64,000 nucleotides of DNA from Anoplolepis gracilipes. Taxonomy: Eukaryota > Arthropoda > Insecta > Hymenoptera > Formicidae. This document shows, one piece after another, positions 54,329 through 64,000 of the stretch (positions are counted from its first letter, which is position 1; each line of letters begins with the position of its first letter). The notes under the pieces are model-generated. The model was not told the origin of the DNA. It saw only the letters and a program-made list of their open reading frames with translations, and did no database searches. The DNA lies in NCBI RefSeq assembly GCF_047496725.1, contig NC_132976.1:13751001-13815000 (forward strand). Direction: 5' to 3'. The translations under genes were made by a program, and so were the position numbers.

Positions 54329-54470
54329 TCAGGGATAGAAATTATCAGCTAATATTATTATAATTTATGCATCGTAATATGATACGTACATTTTAATAAT
54401 ATATTCAATTGAAAATAATAAGAAAAAAGACTATATAAAATATAAAACAGTACTTACTCATTCTCCGCAT
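53309..54470 (-). CDS. Spliced GYVPAP-repeat protein gene, left-arm copy
   Basis: Exon 1 (54470-54458) MRRM plus one base, donor GTAAGT. Exon 2 (54221-54016) after 'tgttag', encoding RSEGYSKGAAPATMAAATTA and an Ala/Thr/Met-rich region from (GCGACG)-type repeats, ending with QPTPNIQK. Exon 3 (53827-53309) after 'cttttcag', encoding RMNDAVRRAVSKERRRHRKY, then VADMQARTYMLATYLQSGYV and about twelve copies of a ten-residue repeat with consensus GYVPAPPAPA, ending GYPYY. Total 245 residues in one frame. It differs from the right-arm copy by at least one residue (SASAGYV instead of SAPAGYV). Basic helix followed by a Pro-rich flexible tail; no family recognised. No signal peptide is evident. Many other long open frames over exon 3 are by-products of the 30-bp repeat. 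Confidence 0.6.
54250..54330. repeat. (GA)n microsatellite in intron 1 (left arm)
   Basis: Run of 'ga' broken once by 'gacagag'. The right-arm partner (59550-59615) has a slightly different interruption (ctcgctct), a small sign that the arms are real separate loci. Confidence 0.9.
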
Positions 54471-54693
54471 CTTGATTGTTGCCACTTTCGAGACGCTGCC
54501 CGCGAATGGATGCACACACAAGAAATAGCTACGTACAGTGATGTTAGACCGGGAACGCGGCTCACGCTCTGTATGACGCACCACAAGCGCGAGCCGTGAA
54601 TATGTGGCACCGAGCATGCGCAGAGCTCACATATACACGGCTTGCGCTTGTGTGTGCGCCATACGGGCCGCGAGCCGCCTATCCGATATCCAA

Positions 54694-54850
54694 TCTGGGC
54701 CTTTATTCTCAAAACTGTGATAAAAGTATCGTATGCGAAAATTACTCTGTGCGATTCTTGATTGGTGTATACTTTTAGATGCAGCAATTAGGAATTGCAT
54801 AGAGTCATTTTCATATACAATACTTTTTTCACGGTTTCGAGAATAAAGGT
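54694..54850. repeat. ~157-bp inverted-repeat MITE in gene leader (left arm)
   Basis: 'gggcctttattctcaaaact' and, inverted, 'cgagaataaaggtcc' with 'aaaagtat' inside. The same unit lies at 59027-59183 in the right arm. It sits 240 bp upstream of exon 1. Confidence 0.7.
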
Positions 54851-55144
54851 CCTGGTATCACTGTAGCTGTATCATGTGCCGTGCGCACACGTATACGGCT
54901 CTTGTATGCGTATCCGTTCCACACGCTAAAACAACGAGCAACGTCCCAAACTAGCACTTCACTTACACAGCCGAAAAATCACTGACAATTTATGCCGTCC
55001 AATTACGAGCACGTACATCGTTGTCGCGTTCACTGTTTGAAAGCGAGAGCGAGATCGAATGAGGAGAAAACGGGATGACTAACATCCAAAGAGTTCCGAA
55101 GTCTTGCTCGGGAGACTTTTTTTTGTTTACTGATTTTCGTATAT

Positions 55145-55340
55145 ATCATCTTACTACAGAAAATCAAACTTTTTTATTTTGCACTGTATCGATCTGAAAA
55201 TAATTGAAAAAGATTTTGAGAATGACATCAAATGTGACATAAATTGTATAATTTTCAATTAAATTTATAAAAAAATTTTTACAATTTCGGTAAAGTGCAA
55301 CATGAAAAAGTTTTTCTGTAGTAAGATGTTATATATATAC
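55145..55340. repeat. ~195-bp small inverted repeat (left arm)
   Basis: 'catcttactacagaaaatc' at the start and 'tttttctgtagtaagatg' at the end. The right-arm partner is at about 58550-58735. Confidence 0.7.
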
Positions 55341-55980
55341 ATATATATATATACTCGTACATATATATATATATATATATAAATATATATATTTATACAT
55401 ATATATATAATATATATATATACAATGAAAAAATGATGGATAAAGGAAATCTCACGAGCGAGACATCAGCACTCTTCGATATTAGTCATCTTACTTGCTC
55501 TTTATGCGTTCTCGCTTTATCTTTCGGCGTTCGCTATCGCGGAGATTATCTACAAAAAATTAAAATCTTATGAAAGAAAAGTAAAACTTTTATTTCGCAT
55601 TTTAGCAATTTGAAAATAATTATAATGAATTAATTGGATTTTTACGATTAAAATGATATCAAATATGATTAATTAAACATATCATAGATATTATATAAAT
55701 CATTTTAATAATTTATTTATAAATTATCCAATTTATGTCATGTTTGTTGTCATTTTAATCTCTTATTAATACATTATAATTATTTTTGAATATATAAAAT
55801 ATATAAATAAAAATTTTACATTTTTATGAGGACAATCGTGACAGATAACATAATGAGATTCCATTTCCAGATTTGCACGTTTATTAGAAAAAAAAAATGT
55901 TTACAAGGTTGTGTGACGCTAATACAAGAGTTATATATTCGATGGAACTGAAACATAAATAGTATAATAAAGATCACTAA

Positions 55981-56058
55981 GATCTGTAGGGACATTCCTG
56001 TGGTGCAGGCTTCTCACCGTTCGGACTCGGGTTCAAATCCGAGTAAGACGGTGACTTT
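55981..56058 (+). other. tRNA-like hairpin (left arm)
   Basis: TCACCGTTCGGACTCGG, loop GTTCAAAT and CCGAGTAAGACGGTGA form a long hairpin whose loop is a perfect B box (GGTTCAAATCC). An A-box-like 'tgtggtgcaggct' lies 25 bp upstream. No full cloverleaf can be drawn. It resembles a tRNA-derived SINE or polymerase III promoter remnant. Inverse copy at about 57808-57885. Confidence 0.4.
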
Positions 56059-56318
56059 TTCGTAACAGGTGTCCGCATCGCCCGCACCAGCCGGATACAT
56101 TCTCGCACTGACTGCGTTTAGCATTCCCAAATGGATCGTATCTTTTGCATTTTTTTTTTTTTAATTAGGACAACTTTCAAAAATCATTTAATTTGTGAAA
56201 TTAAATACCGCACTAATTTTTTTATAATAATACGCTAATAATGGTGAAATATATATGTACATCTTTATCTTTATATAAAAAGTTTACAACTTTTTATTTA
56301 TATCGACATATATAAAAG

Positions 56319-56840
56319 GAAAATGAGCAAAATAAATACCGAATTTATTAATTTTGCTATACTAACATGTCTACATATGTACCTCCATTTTCATACAAAT
56401 TTACAATTGTGTGTATTACAATTGTGTGTATGTGTGTGTGTGTGTGTGTAAAGTTGATAATTTTATATGAAGATATATAGATATACACACGTTATTAGTA
56501 TACTAATTAACAAGATTAGTTCGGAATTCAAGTTATTATATTTATTTTTGACACATTGATATAAACAAGAAGTTGTGCATTTTATATGAGGATAAAGCTA
56601 TATGTGTGCACATCGAATTCGTGTATTATTATATTACTTCGATGTTCAACTTGTAAATTTATTATCTTACATAAAGATTTAATTAATATGTTTGGTTTTA
56701 TGAACCGATTGGCAAACAGATTTATAATCGTAGAAACACACATGTAAAATTAATCGCGCACCCTCATGGAATTTAAATAATTTGAAATTTTGATTTATAA
56801 ATTATACAACATGAAAAATCGTAGTTTTATATATAACTCG
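56319..56840. other. Unique spacer of the palindrome, left half
   Basis: AT-rich, with a (TG)n run at about 56425-56450. No gene seen. Confidence 0.5.
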
Positions 56841-57015
56841 GTGAGCGAGGGATAGTGACAGATTACTAATTTAAATGTTACAATCCATATGGTAATCTAT
56901 ACAACTTCATTAAATTCTTTCAACAAATTTATTACTTATTAATTACTACAATAATTTTATAATACGGATTCTAACATTTACATTTATTTGTAATCTGTCA
57001 CTATCCCTCGCTCAC
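56841..57015. mobile_element. 175-bp MITE in the spacer
   Basis: Inverted termini GTGAGCGAGGGATAGTGACA...and inverse at 57015, about 27 bp, perfect. It lies at the exact centre of the 7.85-kb palindrome (centre near 56944). Confidence 0.85.
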
Positions 57016-57019
57016 TAAT

Positions 57020-57572
57020 ATTCATTTTTCGATTATCTTATCCTAATACTTTTATGCACAGAATAATGAGACAAATCAATTGAGGTATTTAAAACACATA
57101 ATTATGTTAAAGTAAAAATGTGTAACTTGCTAGTCGCAAATTCAGATTTTTTCTTAAAGATAATTATGTGTTTTAAATACGCCAATTGATTTGTCTCATT
57201 ATTCTGTGCATAAAAATATTAGAGTAAGATAATCGAAAAATTAATATTTTACGAGATATCTTGTATTTTATGTCAAAATATTGCAACTTTGAAGCCTCAT
57301 AACTCGAAAAGTATTTAATGAAAAAACATGTTATTATAGTGTTTCAGAAAGCTCTCGAGATAAGCTACAAGAATATGCAAAAATATAGGGTGTTTCATTT
57401 AAAAAATAAAGGGTACCATTTTTTGTCCCCCTAAAAGTCCTCCCAAAAAATTTTCCTACGTGCAACGTAATCAGCCCCTATGTGCCATTTAACATAAAAA
57501 AATTCAAGTCTCTATCTCCAATAGTTTCGGAGAAAATAGCCTGTCACAGGTTATTTGGCCCACCCTGTATAT
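57020..57572. mobile_element. MITE family B relic in the spacer
   Basis: Shares 'gcacagaataatgagac', 'aattgatttgtctcatta', 'gaaagctctcgaga' and the terminal 'cccaccctgtata' with the family B copies, but the terminal 150 bp differ ('cctacgtgcaacgtaatcag'). Confidence 0.7.
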
Positions 57573-57807
57573 GTCGATATAAATAAAAAGTTGTAAACTT
57601 TTTATATAAAGATAAAGATGTACATATATATTTCACCATTATTAGCGTATTATTATAAAAAAATTAGTGGGGTATTTAATTTCACAAATTAAATGATTTT
57701 TGAAAGTTGTCCTAATTAAAAAAAAAAAAATGCAAAAGATACGATCCATTTGGGAATGCTAAACGCAGTCAGTGCGAGAATGTATCCGGCTGGTGCGGGC
57801 GATGCGG

Positions 57808-57885
57808 ACACCTGTTACGAAAAAGTCACCGTCTTACTCGGATTTGAACCCGAGTCCGAACGGTGAGAAGCCTGCACCACAGGAA
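57808..57885 (-). other. tRNA-like hairpin (right arm)
   Basis: Inverse copy of the hairpin at 55981-56058, with the B box on the minus strand ('ggatttgaacc'). Confidence 0.4.
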
Positions 57886-58549
57886 TGTCCCTACAGATCT
57901 TAGTGATCTTTATTATACTATTTATGTTTCAGTTCCATCGAATATATAACTCTTGTATTAGCGTCACACAACCTTGTAAACATTTTTTTTTTCTAATAAA
58001 CGTGCAAATCTGGAAATGGAATCTCATTATGTTATCTGTCACGATTGTCCTCATAAAAATGTAAAATTTTTATTTATATATTTTATATATTCAAAAATAA
58101 TTATAATGTATTAATAAGAGATTAAAATGACAACAAACATGACATAAATTGGATAATTTATAAATAAATTATTAAAATGATTTATATAATATCTATGATA
58201 TGTTTAATTAATCATATTTGATATCATTTTATTCGTAAAAATCCAATTAATTCATTATAATTATTTTCAAATTGCTAAAATGCGAAATAAAAGTTTTACT
58301 TTTCTTTCATAAGATTTTAATTTTTTGTAGATAATCTCCGCGATAGCGAACGCCGAAAGATAAAGCGAGAACACATAAAGAGCAAGTAAGATGACTAATA
58401 TCGAAGAGTGCTGATGTCTCGCTCGTGAGATTTCCTTTATCCATCATTTTTTCATTGTATATATATATATTATATATATATGTATAAATATATATATTTA
58501 TATATATATATATATATGTACGAGTATATATATATATGTATATATATAA

Positions 58550-58735
58550 CATCTTACTACAGAAAAACTTTTTCATGTTGCACTTTACCGAAATTGTAAA
58601 AATTTTTTTATAAATTTAATTGAAAATTATACAATTTATGTCACATTTGATGTCATTCTCAAAATCTTTTTCTATTATTTTCAGATCGATACAGTGCAAA
58701 ATAAAAAAGTTTGATTTTCTGTAGTAAGATGATAT
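58550..58735. repeat. ~185-bp small inverted repeat (right arm)
   Basis: Inverse partner of 55145-55340. Confidence 0.65.
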
Positions 58736-59026
58736 ATACGAAAATCAGTAAACAAAAAAAAGTCTCCCGAGCAAGACTTCGGAACTCTTTGATGTTAGTC
58801 ATCCCGTTTTCTCCTCATTCGATCTCGCTCTCGCTTTCAAACAGTGAACGCGACAACGATGTACGTGCTCGTAATTGGACGGCATAAATTGTCAGTGATT
58901 TTTCGGCTGTGTAAGTGAAGTGCTAGTTTGGGACGTTGCTCGTTGTTTTAGCGTGTGGAACGGATACGCATACAAGAGCCGTATACGTGTGCGCACGGCA
59001 CATGATACAGCTACAGTGATACCAGG

Positions 59027-59183
59027 ACCTTTATTCTCGAAACCGTGAAAAAAGTATTGTATATGAAAATGACTCTATGCAATTCCTAATTGCTGCATCT
59101 AAAAGTATACACCAATCAAGAATCGCACAGAGTAATTTTCGCATACGATACTTTTATCACAGTTTTGAGAATAAAGGCCCAGA
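59027..59183. repeat. ~157-bp inverted-repeat MITE in gene leader (right arm)
   Basis: Begins 'ggacctttattctcgaaacc' and ends 'gttttgagaataaaggccc'. Partner of 54694-54850. Confidence 0.75.
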
Positions 59184-59406
59184 TTGGATATCGGATAGGC
59201 GGCTCGCGGCCCGTATGGCGCACACACAAGCGCAAGTCGTGTATATGTGAGCTCTGCGCATGCTCGGTGCCACATATTCACGGCTCGCGCTTGTGGTGCG
59301 TCATACAGAGCGTGAGCCGCGTTCCCGGTCTAACATCACTGTACGTAGCTATTTCTTGTGTGTGCATCCATTCGCGGGCAGCGTCTCGAAAGTGGCAACA
59401 ATCAAG

Positions 59407-59560
59407 ATGCGGAGAATGAGTAAGTACTGTTTTATATTTTATATAGTCTTTTTTCTTATTATTTTCAATTGAATATATTATTAAAATGTACGTATCATAT
59501 TACGATGCATAAATTATAATAATATTAGCTGATAATTTCTATCCCTGACATCTCTCTCTC

Positions 59561-59619
<59 letters not shown>

Positions 59620-59985
59620 ATGAATATAATAAATAAATAATATATTATTTGTTAGCACGTAGCGAAGGATATTCAAAAGGGGCTGCCCCGGCGACGATGG
59701 CGGCGGCGACAACGGCGATGACGGCGGTGACGATGGCGAGGACGGCGACGACAGCGGCGAGGACGGCGACGACGACGGGGACGATGGCGACGACGGCGAC
59801 GACGGCGAGGAAAAATAAAAATGTGGGTACGTCGTCTCAACCAACGCCAAATATACAAAAGGTAATTTAAAAAAATATTTATGCATTATTACATACCAGG
59901 CTTGGGAAAATATCAATTAAATTTTTCAATTTTTTTTGAAATCATATAGCTTTTGTTCTGAAATACTTCTTTTTAACTTTGCTTT

Positions 59986-60022
<37 letters not shown>

Positions 60023-60580
60023 GTACACATATAAAAATATTAAATATTTTTTTCTTTTCAGCGTATGAACGATGCGGTGCGGCGGGCTGTCAGCAAAGAA
60101 AGAAGGAGGCACAGAAAATACGTCGCCGATATGCAAGCACGTACGTACATGCTGGCGACGTATTTACAATCTGGATACGTCCCCGCGCCGCCCGCACCAG
60201 TCGTGCACGTCCTCGCACCGTCCGCACCACCCGGATACGTGCCTGCGCCATCCGCACCAGCCGGATATGTGCCTGTGCCATCCGCACCAGCCGGATATGT
60301 GCCTGCGCCACCCGCACCAGCCGGATATATGCCTGCGCCACCCGCACCAGCCGGATATGTGCCTGCGCCACCCGCACCAGCCGGATATGTGCCTGCGCCA
60401 TCCACACCAGCCGGATATGTTCCCGCGCAGCTCGCACCAGCCGGATACGTTCCAGCGCAGCTCGCACCAACCGGATACGTTCCCGCGCAGTCCGCACCAG
60501 CCGGATACGTTCTCGCACACCAGCCTGCACCAGCTGGATACATTCCCGCACCTCCCGCCCCAGGATACCCTTATTATTAA
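59407..60580 (+). CDS. Spliced GYVPAP-repeat protein gene, right-arm copy
   Basis: Exon 1 59407-59419, intron with (TC)n, exon 2 59656-59861, intron with an AT run, exon 3 60062-60580. All four splice sites fit GT-AG and the phases agree, giving 245 residues plus stop. Structure as in the left-arm copy: Ala/Thr/Met-rich segment, a basic helix (RRAVSKERRRHRKYV) and roughly twelve ten-residue GYVPAPPAPA-type repeats ending GYPYY. Upstream, 'gcatgctcggtgcc' and related GC-rich sequence (59200-59400) could be the promoter; I see no TATA box. Transcription runs away from the palindrome centre in both arms. No family recognised; the tail resembles extensin- or chorion-like low-complexity proteins only in composition. 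Confidence 0.6.
59550..59615. repeat. (TC)n microsatellite in intron 1 (right arm)
   Basis: Partner of the (GA)n at 54250-54330. Confidence 0.9.
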
Positions 60581-60614
60581 TTTTATAAATTTTATTTCCT
60601 CTATTTTTCACACA

Positions 60615-60660
60615 CACACACACATACGCACACTCACACACGCACACACACACACATTTA
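60615..60660. repeat. (CA)n microsatellite after the gene (right arm)
   Basis: CACACA run after the stop codon of the repeat gene. The left arm has the matching TG run at 53232-53280. Confidence 0.9.
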
Positions 60661-60868
60661 TATAAAGAATGACCTATAAATAAAAAAATTTAATTCATAA
60701 ATTTATTCTTCCTTTCTTCTTCCTTTTTCAATTTATATTCCTACATTTATATTCTTTTTTTTCTCTCTACTAATTCATTATTATATTCTTTTCACGTTAT
60801 CTTTCATTCGTATGGCTTTTCTTTTTCCTTACATATAAATAATTTATGTATTTTCATTTTATAACTTT

Positions 60869-61332
60869 ATAATAATAATTGCTTTGTTATAAAATAAGAA
60901 ATCAATTCAAAGTATTCATGTACCATAAAATCTCTCATTATTCATGTACTTATACTTTTATCATTTTGCTTACAGTACAATATTTATGTTTATCATGATG
61001 AATTATCGTAAAACCTTGAATTACAGGGTGCATACTCCCTGGAAAAACTTGGAAGATCTACAATTTTCAGAGAATTTTTGTGTCTGGATAAATCAGGGAA
61101 TTTTCATGGAATTGTATTGGGACTCAGGAAATTTTTAAAAAAATTTTCTTGTTTTTATTATTTTGTTCCTATACTATAAATATACATGTATCTACCTTTG
61201 TTTATCCATATATTGAATATGCAGTACACATTTTTATTTTAATTTATAGCGATGAAAGTTATGAAAATTAAAAATTTTTATTTTAACGAAATTTAACAAT
61301 TTTTTTTCAGTAGGTATATATAATATATATAG
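60869..61332. other. Unassigned AT-rich stretch
   Basis: A 64-residue frame (60944-61138) is open but resembles nothing I know. No repeats recognised. Confidence 0.4.
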
Positions 61333-61856
61333 ACAGGGTGTCTCAGAATAACCGTATTACCTCTCGAGTGCAGATAGAGCGGGTTAAATGTAATAGAAAA
61401 ATCCTGTACCATTTTGCGATTTTCGGAATAATTATTGAGAAATTAATTTACAAACATCGGCAAATCCGGCGCGAGTATCAGGCCGCTGCAAAAAAGATAG
61501 CGAGAAGGACGGCCCTAAGGACGGTCGCTAAGCGCGCGCGACGTAAATAGGCGCCATTGCCTTGCGGTTACCAGGGGTATAGACGAGAAGTGTTGATAAG
61601 AACAATAGATTAGCGATTATTATTTAGCGACCGGCCTAGCGGTGGGCCGTCTTTCTCGTCATCTTTTTTGTGGTAGGCCGTCCTTCTCGCCATCTTTTTT
61701 GCAGCGGCCTGATACTCGCGCCGGATTTGCTGATCTTTGTAAATTAATTTCTCAATAATTATTCCGAAAATCGCAAAATGGTATAGGACTTTTCTATTCC
61801 ATTTAACCCGCTCTACCTGCACTCGATAGGTGATACGGTCATTCTGAAACACCCTG

Positions 61857-61858
<2 letters not shown>
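61333..61858. mobile_element. MITE family D (526 bp)
   Basis: Ends CAGGGTGTCTCAGAATAACC and inverse (GTTTCAGAATGACC side) with TA-like flanks. Arms of about 200 bp ('ctcgagtgcagatagagcgg', 'attttgcgattttcggaata'). The middle holds a duplicated 'gagaaggacggcc' motif. Termini resemble family A (CAGGGTGTC...), suggesting one parental transposase. Confidence 0.85.
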
Positions 61859-61897
<39 letters not shown>

Positions 61898-61952
61898 TAT
61901 ATAAGGAAGGAAAAACATAAAGCCACTTAAGTTTGAAGAGTGCTAGATTTAC

Positions 61953-62020
<68 letters not shown>
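61859..62020. repeat. (AT)n / (TATATACA)n tract
   Basis: Two AT-repeat blocks flank a short unique segment; open frames of Tyr-Ile repeats here are artefacts. Confidence 0.9.
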
Positions 62021-62025
<5 letters not shown>

Positions 62026-62282
62026 GTGTCCCATAATTCGCAAATCACCCGTCAGGTGCAGGTAGAGTAGGTTAAACTGAGTAAAAAAGTTATGTATCAT
62101 TTTGCAATTTTCGCAATAGTTAATGAGATATTAATTATAAGAGATCAGCCAATCGGCGCCCGGCAGGAACGCGCGGCACGAAGAAGCCTCCCACTGTTAC
62201 TTGATACTAGGCGCGCCGATATGTGTGTGTGACTCTTCAGGTTGTCAATGCAGAGGGTTCCTCCCACCGCTTCGTCTGCGCG
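62021..62282. mobile_element. MITE family A, copy 3 (right end missing)
   Basis: Starts ACAGAGTGTCCCATAATTCG and follows copy 2 through 'cctcccaccgcttcgtc', then stops at about 62282 where 'tgtcacgtgcagtgaccc' begins. Confidence 0.8.
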
Positions 62283-62443
62283 CTGTCACGTGCAGTGACC
62301 CATTGTCATCATCTACCTAGGTATCAATAACAGGGTTGCTCTCTATTTAGGTTTTTGGGTAATCTGTCTAAGTCGGCTATACCCAGGGCTCCGCCGAGAG
62401 CAGGATCAATGTGTTTTAAGAATTAATAAATCAGGGGATTTTT

Positions 62444-62623
62444 TTACTGATCTGGGATTATGATAATAGAAGCTTGGTTTAAAAATTCTTTAATAATGTT
62501 ATCTAAATTGTAAATAATATTTTCTTTATTTTCCTCTATAAATTGGATTAAGGTCTCCAATATAACTGCAGGGTCAACAAAGGTATCTTGTGGAATTTCA
62601 GTATCAGTAGTTTGAGGTCTCAT
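62444..62623 (-). CDS. 59-residue acidic open frame, unrecognised
   Basis: ATG at 62623, product MRPQTTDTEIPQDTFVDPAV followed by helical, Glu/Ile-rich sequence to a stop at 62444. No family recognised and no support beyond an ATG and a balanced composition. The DNA just downstream on this strand (62284-62440, beginning tgtcacgtgcagtg) breaks into MITE copy 3 and could be the edge of an LTR or of the element that carries this frame. Confidence 0.2.
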   Translation of the reverse strand: MRPQTTDTEIPQDTFVDPAVILETLIQFIEENKENIIYNLDNIIKEFLNQASIIIIPDQ

Positions 62624-64000
62624 TTAGTCTTAATTTATTTAGAGCTAATTAAAAAGATAGGGATAAGATTTATATGTCTTTAGCATGTAAATGTAGGGAA
62701 TATTATAGATATTTGAATTTTAAGGTTTAACGAGTAATGATTTTTTGACACCCGGTATACAGGAGATGTATATAGGGTGGCTTTAAAGTAAGATATCGTG
62801 TCTATTATTCAGTAGTGGGTATTAGGTATTATCTTAACTTGTTAATAAGAAATTTGATAATTATTATTATTAATTATTTAATTAACTGTTATAGGGAGTG
62901 ATTTGGAGAATTGGGGACAGATTATCGTCAGTTCGAGTCTATTACAATGGAATTGGTCCGGTCTTCCTAGGATGGATCCGTAAAAGCAAGATGGCTGACG
63001 TCTTATAAACAAATGGAAGTATTTCGGAACCTATTAGGGGTAAGTTTACGAAATTTTTGTTATAAGGTCATCAGGAGATACTGCATAAAATAGACGTTTT
63101 AAATTATATTTTTGCAGGTGCAAAAACTGCGATCTATTGAATAGTAGAATTCTAAAGTTGTCTCAATTTAGTTGAAATTTTGTATAAATCTTAGTTTAAT
63201 AGTAGTAAGGGTATTTGGAATCCTTAAGTCAAAAAATAAAAAATTAAAAAATGGCGGCTAAAATGTGGAAAATAAGCTAAAAAGCATATCCTCGAAGTTT
63301 TGGGCAAATTAGAAATTTTTGTTAATTATTTATTTATTTTGCTATAGATTTTTATGTTTTTTATTATATATTGTTATTATTAAATACTATTGTTAATTGA
63401 TTATAAAAAAATTTGTTGGAAATTATTAATTTACAAGTAGAATAGAATAAATGAGAAAAATTTTAATATTGTATCCCCGATAAATCTTAAGTTGTTCAAT
63501 TATATAAGTAATTTGTTAATTAACTTATATTGGAAAAATAATATTTATAATTAAGCAGGAGGTTAATTATAGTGACTTGACTAAATTTTATATGGAAAAG
63601 ATAAATTGTTGTTTGTAAATTTTTATAAATTTAAATCTAAAAGGTCGTTTTCAATAAGTTAATATATATGTGTTAATGGGTATACACAGGATTTTAATAT
63701 TTATGTTCAAGTTCATCAGGTCGTAATCAATTGGTGGACCAAACTCGGTCCCCCAATGCAAAATGGCACAAGAGTGACAACTCTAGGAAGTTATATAGTT
63801 CATGGCTTAAGGAGGAACATATGGTCTAAGACGTGTCGAAAGTATTTATTATTTTGACAAAGAAATCAGCGGTTATTTAAGGATCTTCGGATAAAAAAGT
63901 ATGTGATTAATAGTTTCATATGGAATATAAATTTTGGTATTTAAGCAATTATTGTTGCCTGTACTAATGAATTACATGAGAACAGGTTAACTATATTCAT
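62624..64000. other. Unassigned AT-rich stretch to the window end
   Basis: No frame of note, no recognised repeats. Mixed-composition block 62900-63010 ('ggtccggtcttcctaggatgg') and 63700-63840 may belong to an unrecognised element. Confidence 0.4.

Larger units (their letters stand above)
53021..60868. mobile_element. 7.85-kb palindrome with 3.3-kb gene-bearing arms
   Basis: Left arm 53021-56318 and right arm 57569-60868 are inverses of each other, about 99% identical by eye (paired coordinates add to 113889 at the outside and 113877 further in, the difference coming from AT and GA repeat length). The outer edges are 'aaagttataaaatgg' and its inverse. The 1.25-kb spacer is unique and contains two MITE sequences. 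Each arm contains the same intact spliced gene read outward, a tRNA-like hairpin and small inverted repeats. It could be a giant foldback transposon, a segmental inverted duplication or, less excitingly, an assembly artefact. No target duplication could be identified with confidence. Confidence 0.85.

Noticed and set aside
61839..62048. Tyr/Ile-rich open frame
   Set aside because: Encoded by (AT)n microsatellite.

Overview
The window is a eukaryotic, transposon-dense intergenic stretch, almost certainly from an insect. The evidence is spliced AT-rich genes, R1-clade and R2-like non-LTR retrotransposons, an env-bearing gypsy-type retroelement, Tc1, mariner and pogo-like DNA transposons, a Foldback/MULE-NOF-like element and many MITEs. 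An ant or other hymenopteran would fit, but nothing here proves the order. I see no ordinary conserved host gene. Nearly every recognisable coding region belongs to, or sits inside, a mobile element, and most carry frameshifts or stops.

Layout. 1-5370 (minus): an R1-clade element running off the left edge, with endonuclease, Gag-like ORF1 and a GC-rich 5' leader. 5641-20620: two inverted LTR-like modules; the left one is split by an 11.0-kb element (5874-16887) with long repeat-bearing inverted termini and a 9-bp target duplication. That element carries a decayed transposase fused to a ubiquitin-hydrolase-like domain, a second spliced coiled-coil/RG-rich gene, a nested solo LTR and several MITEs/palindromes. 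20977-31296 (plus): an internally deleted R1-clade element, an R2-like fragment, and a second copy of the first R1-clade family lacking reverse transcriptase. 31.6-35.1 kb: an LTR, a frameshifted unknown gene and a divergent spliced gene with a Myb/SANT-like segment.

35.1-47.0 kb is the least familiar part. Two partial copies of a repeat family carry the same GC-rich minisatellite and the same unknown minus-strand gene ('gene 4'). The longer copy also has three small intact unknown genes: one spliced, one basic and helical, one acidic with a cysteine-rich end. A Ser/Pro-rich acidic gene with its own TATA box and tandem repeats lies beside the shorter copy. A defective gypsy/errantivirus-like pol-env remnant and a palindrome with a tRNA at its fold separate the copies.

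47.3-52.8 kb: a mariner fragment, then a pogo/Tc5-like transposon with ~220-bp inverted ends that contains a Tc1 remnant turned into a ~1-kb-arm foldback. 53.0-60.9 kb: a 7.8-kb near-perfect palindrome; each 3.3-kb arm holds the same intact three-exon gene ending in a 10-residue repeat (consensus GYVPAPPAPA). 61.3-64.0 kb: MITEs, AT repeats and unassigned DNA.

The genes do not form a pathway. The common themes are nested insertion and the repeated production of inverted-repeat (foldback) structures at scales from 150 bp to 8 kb.
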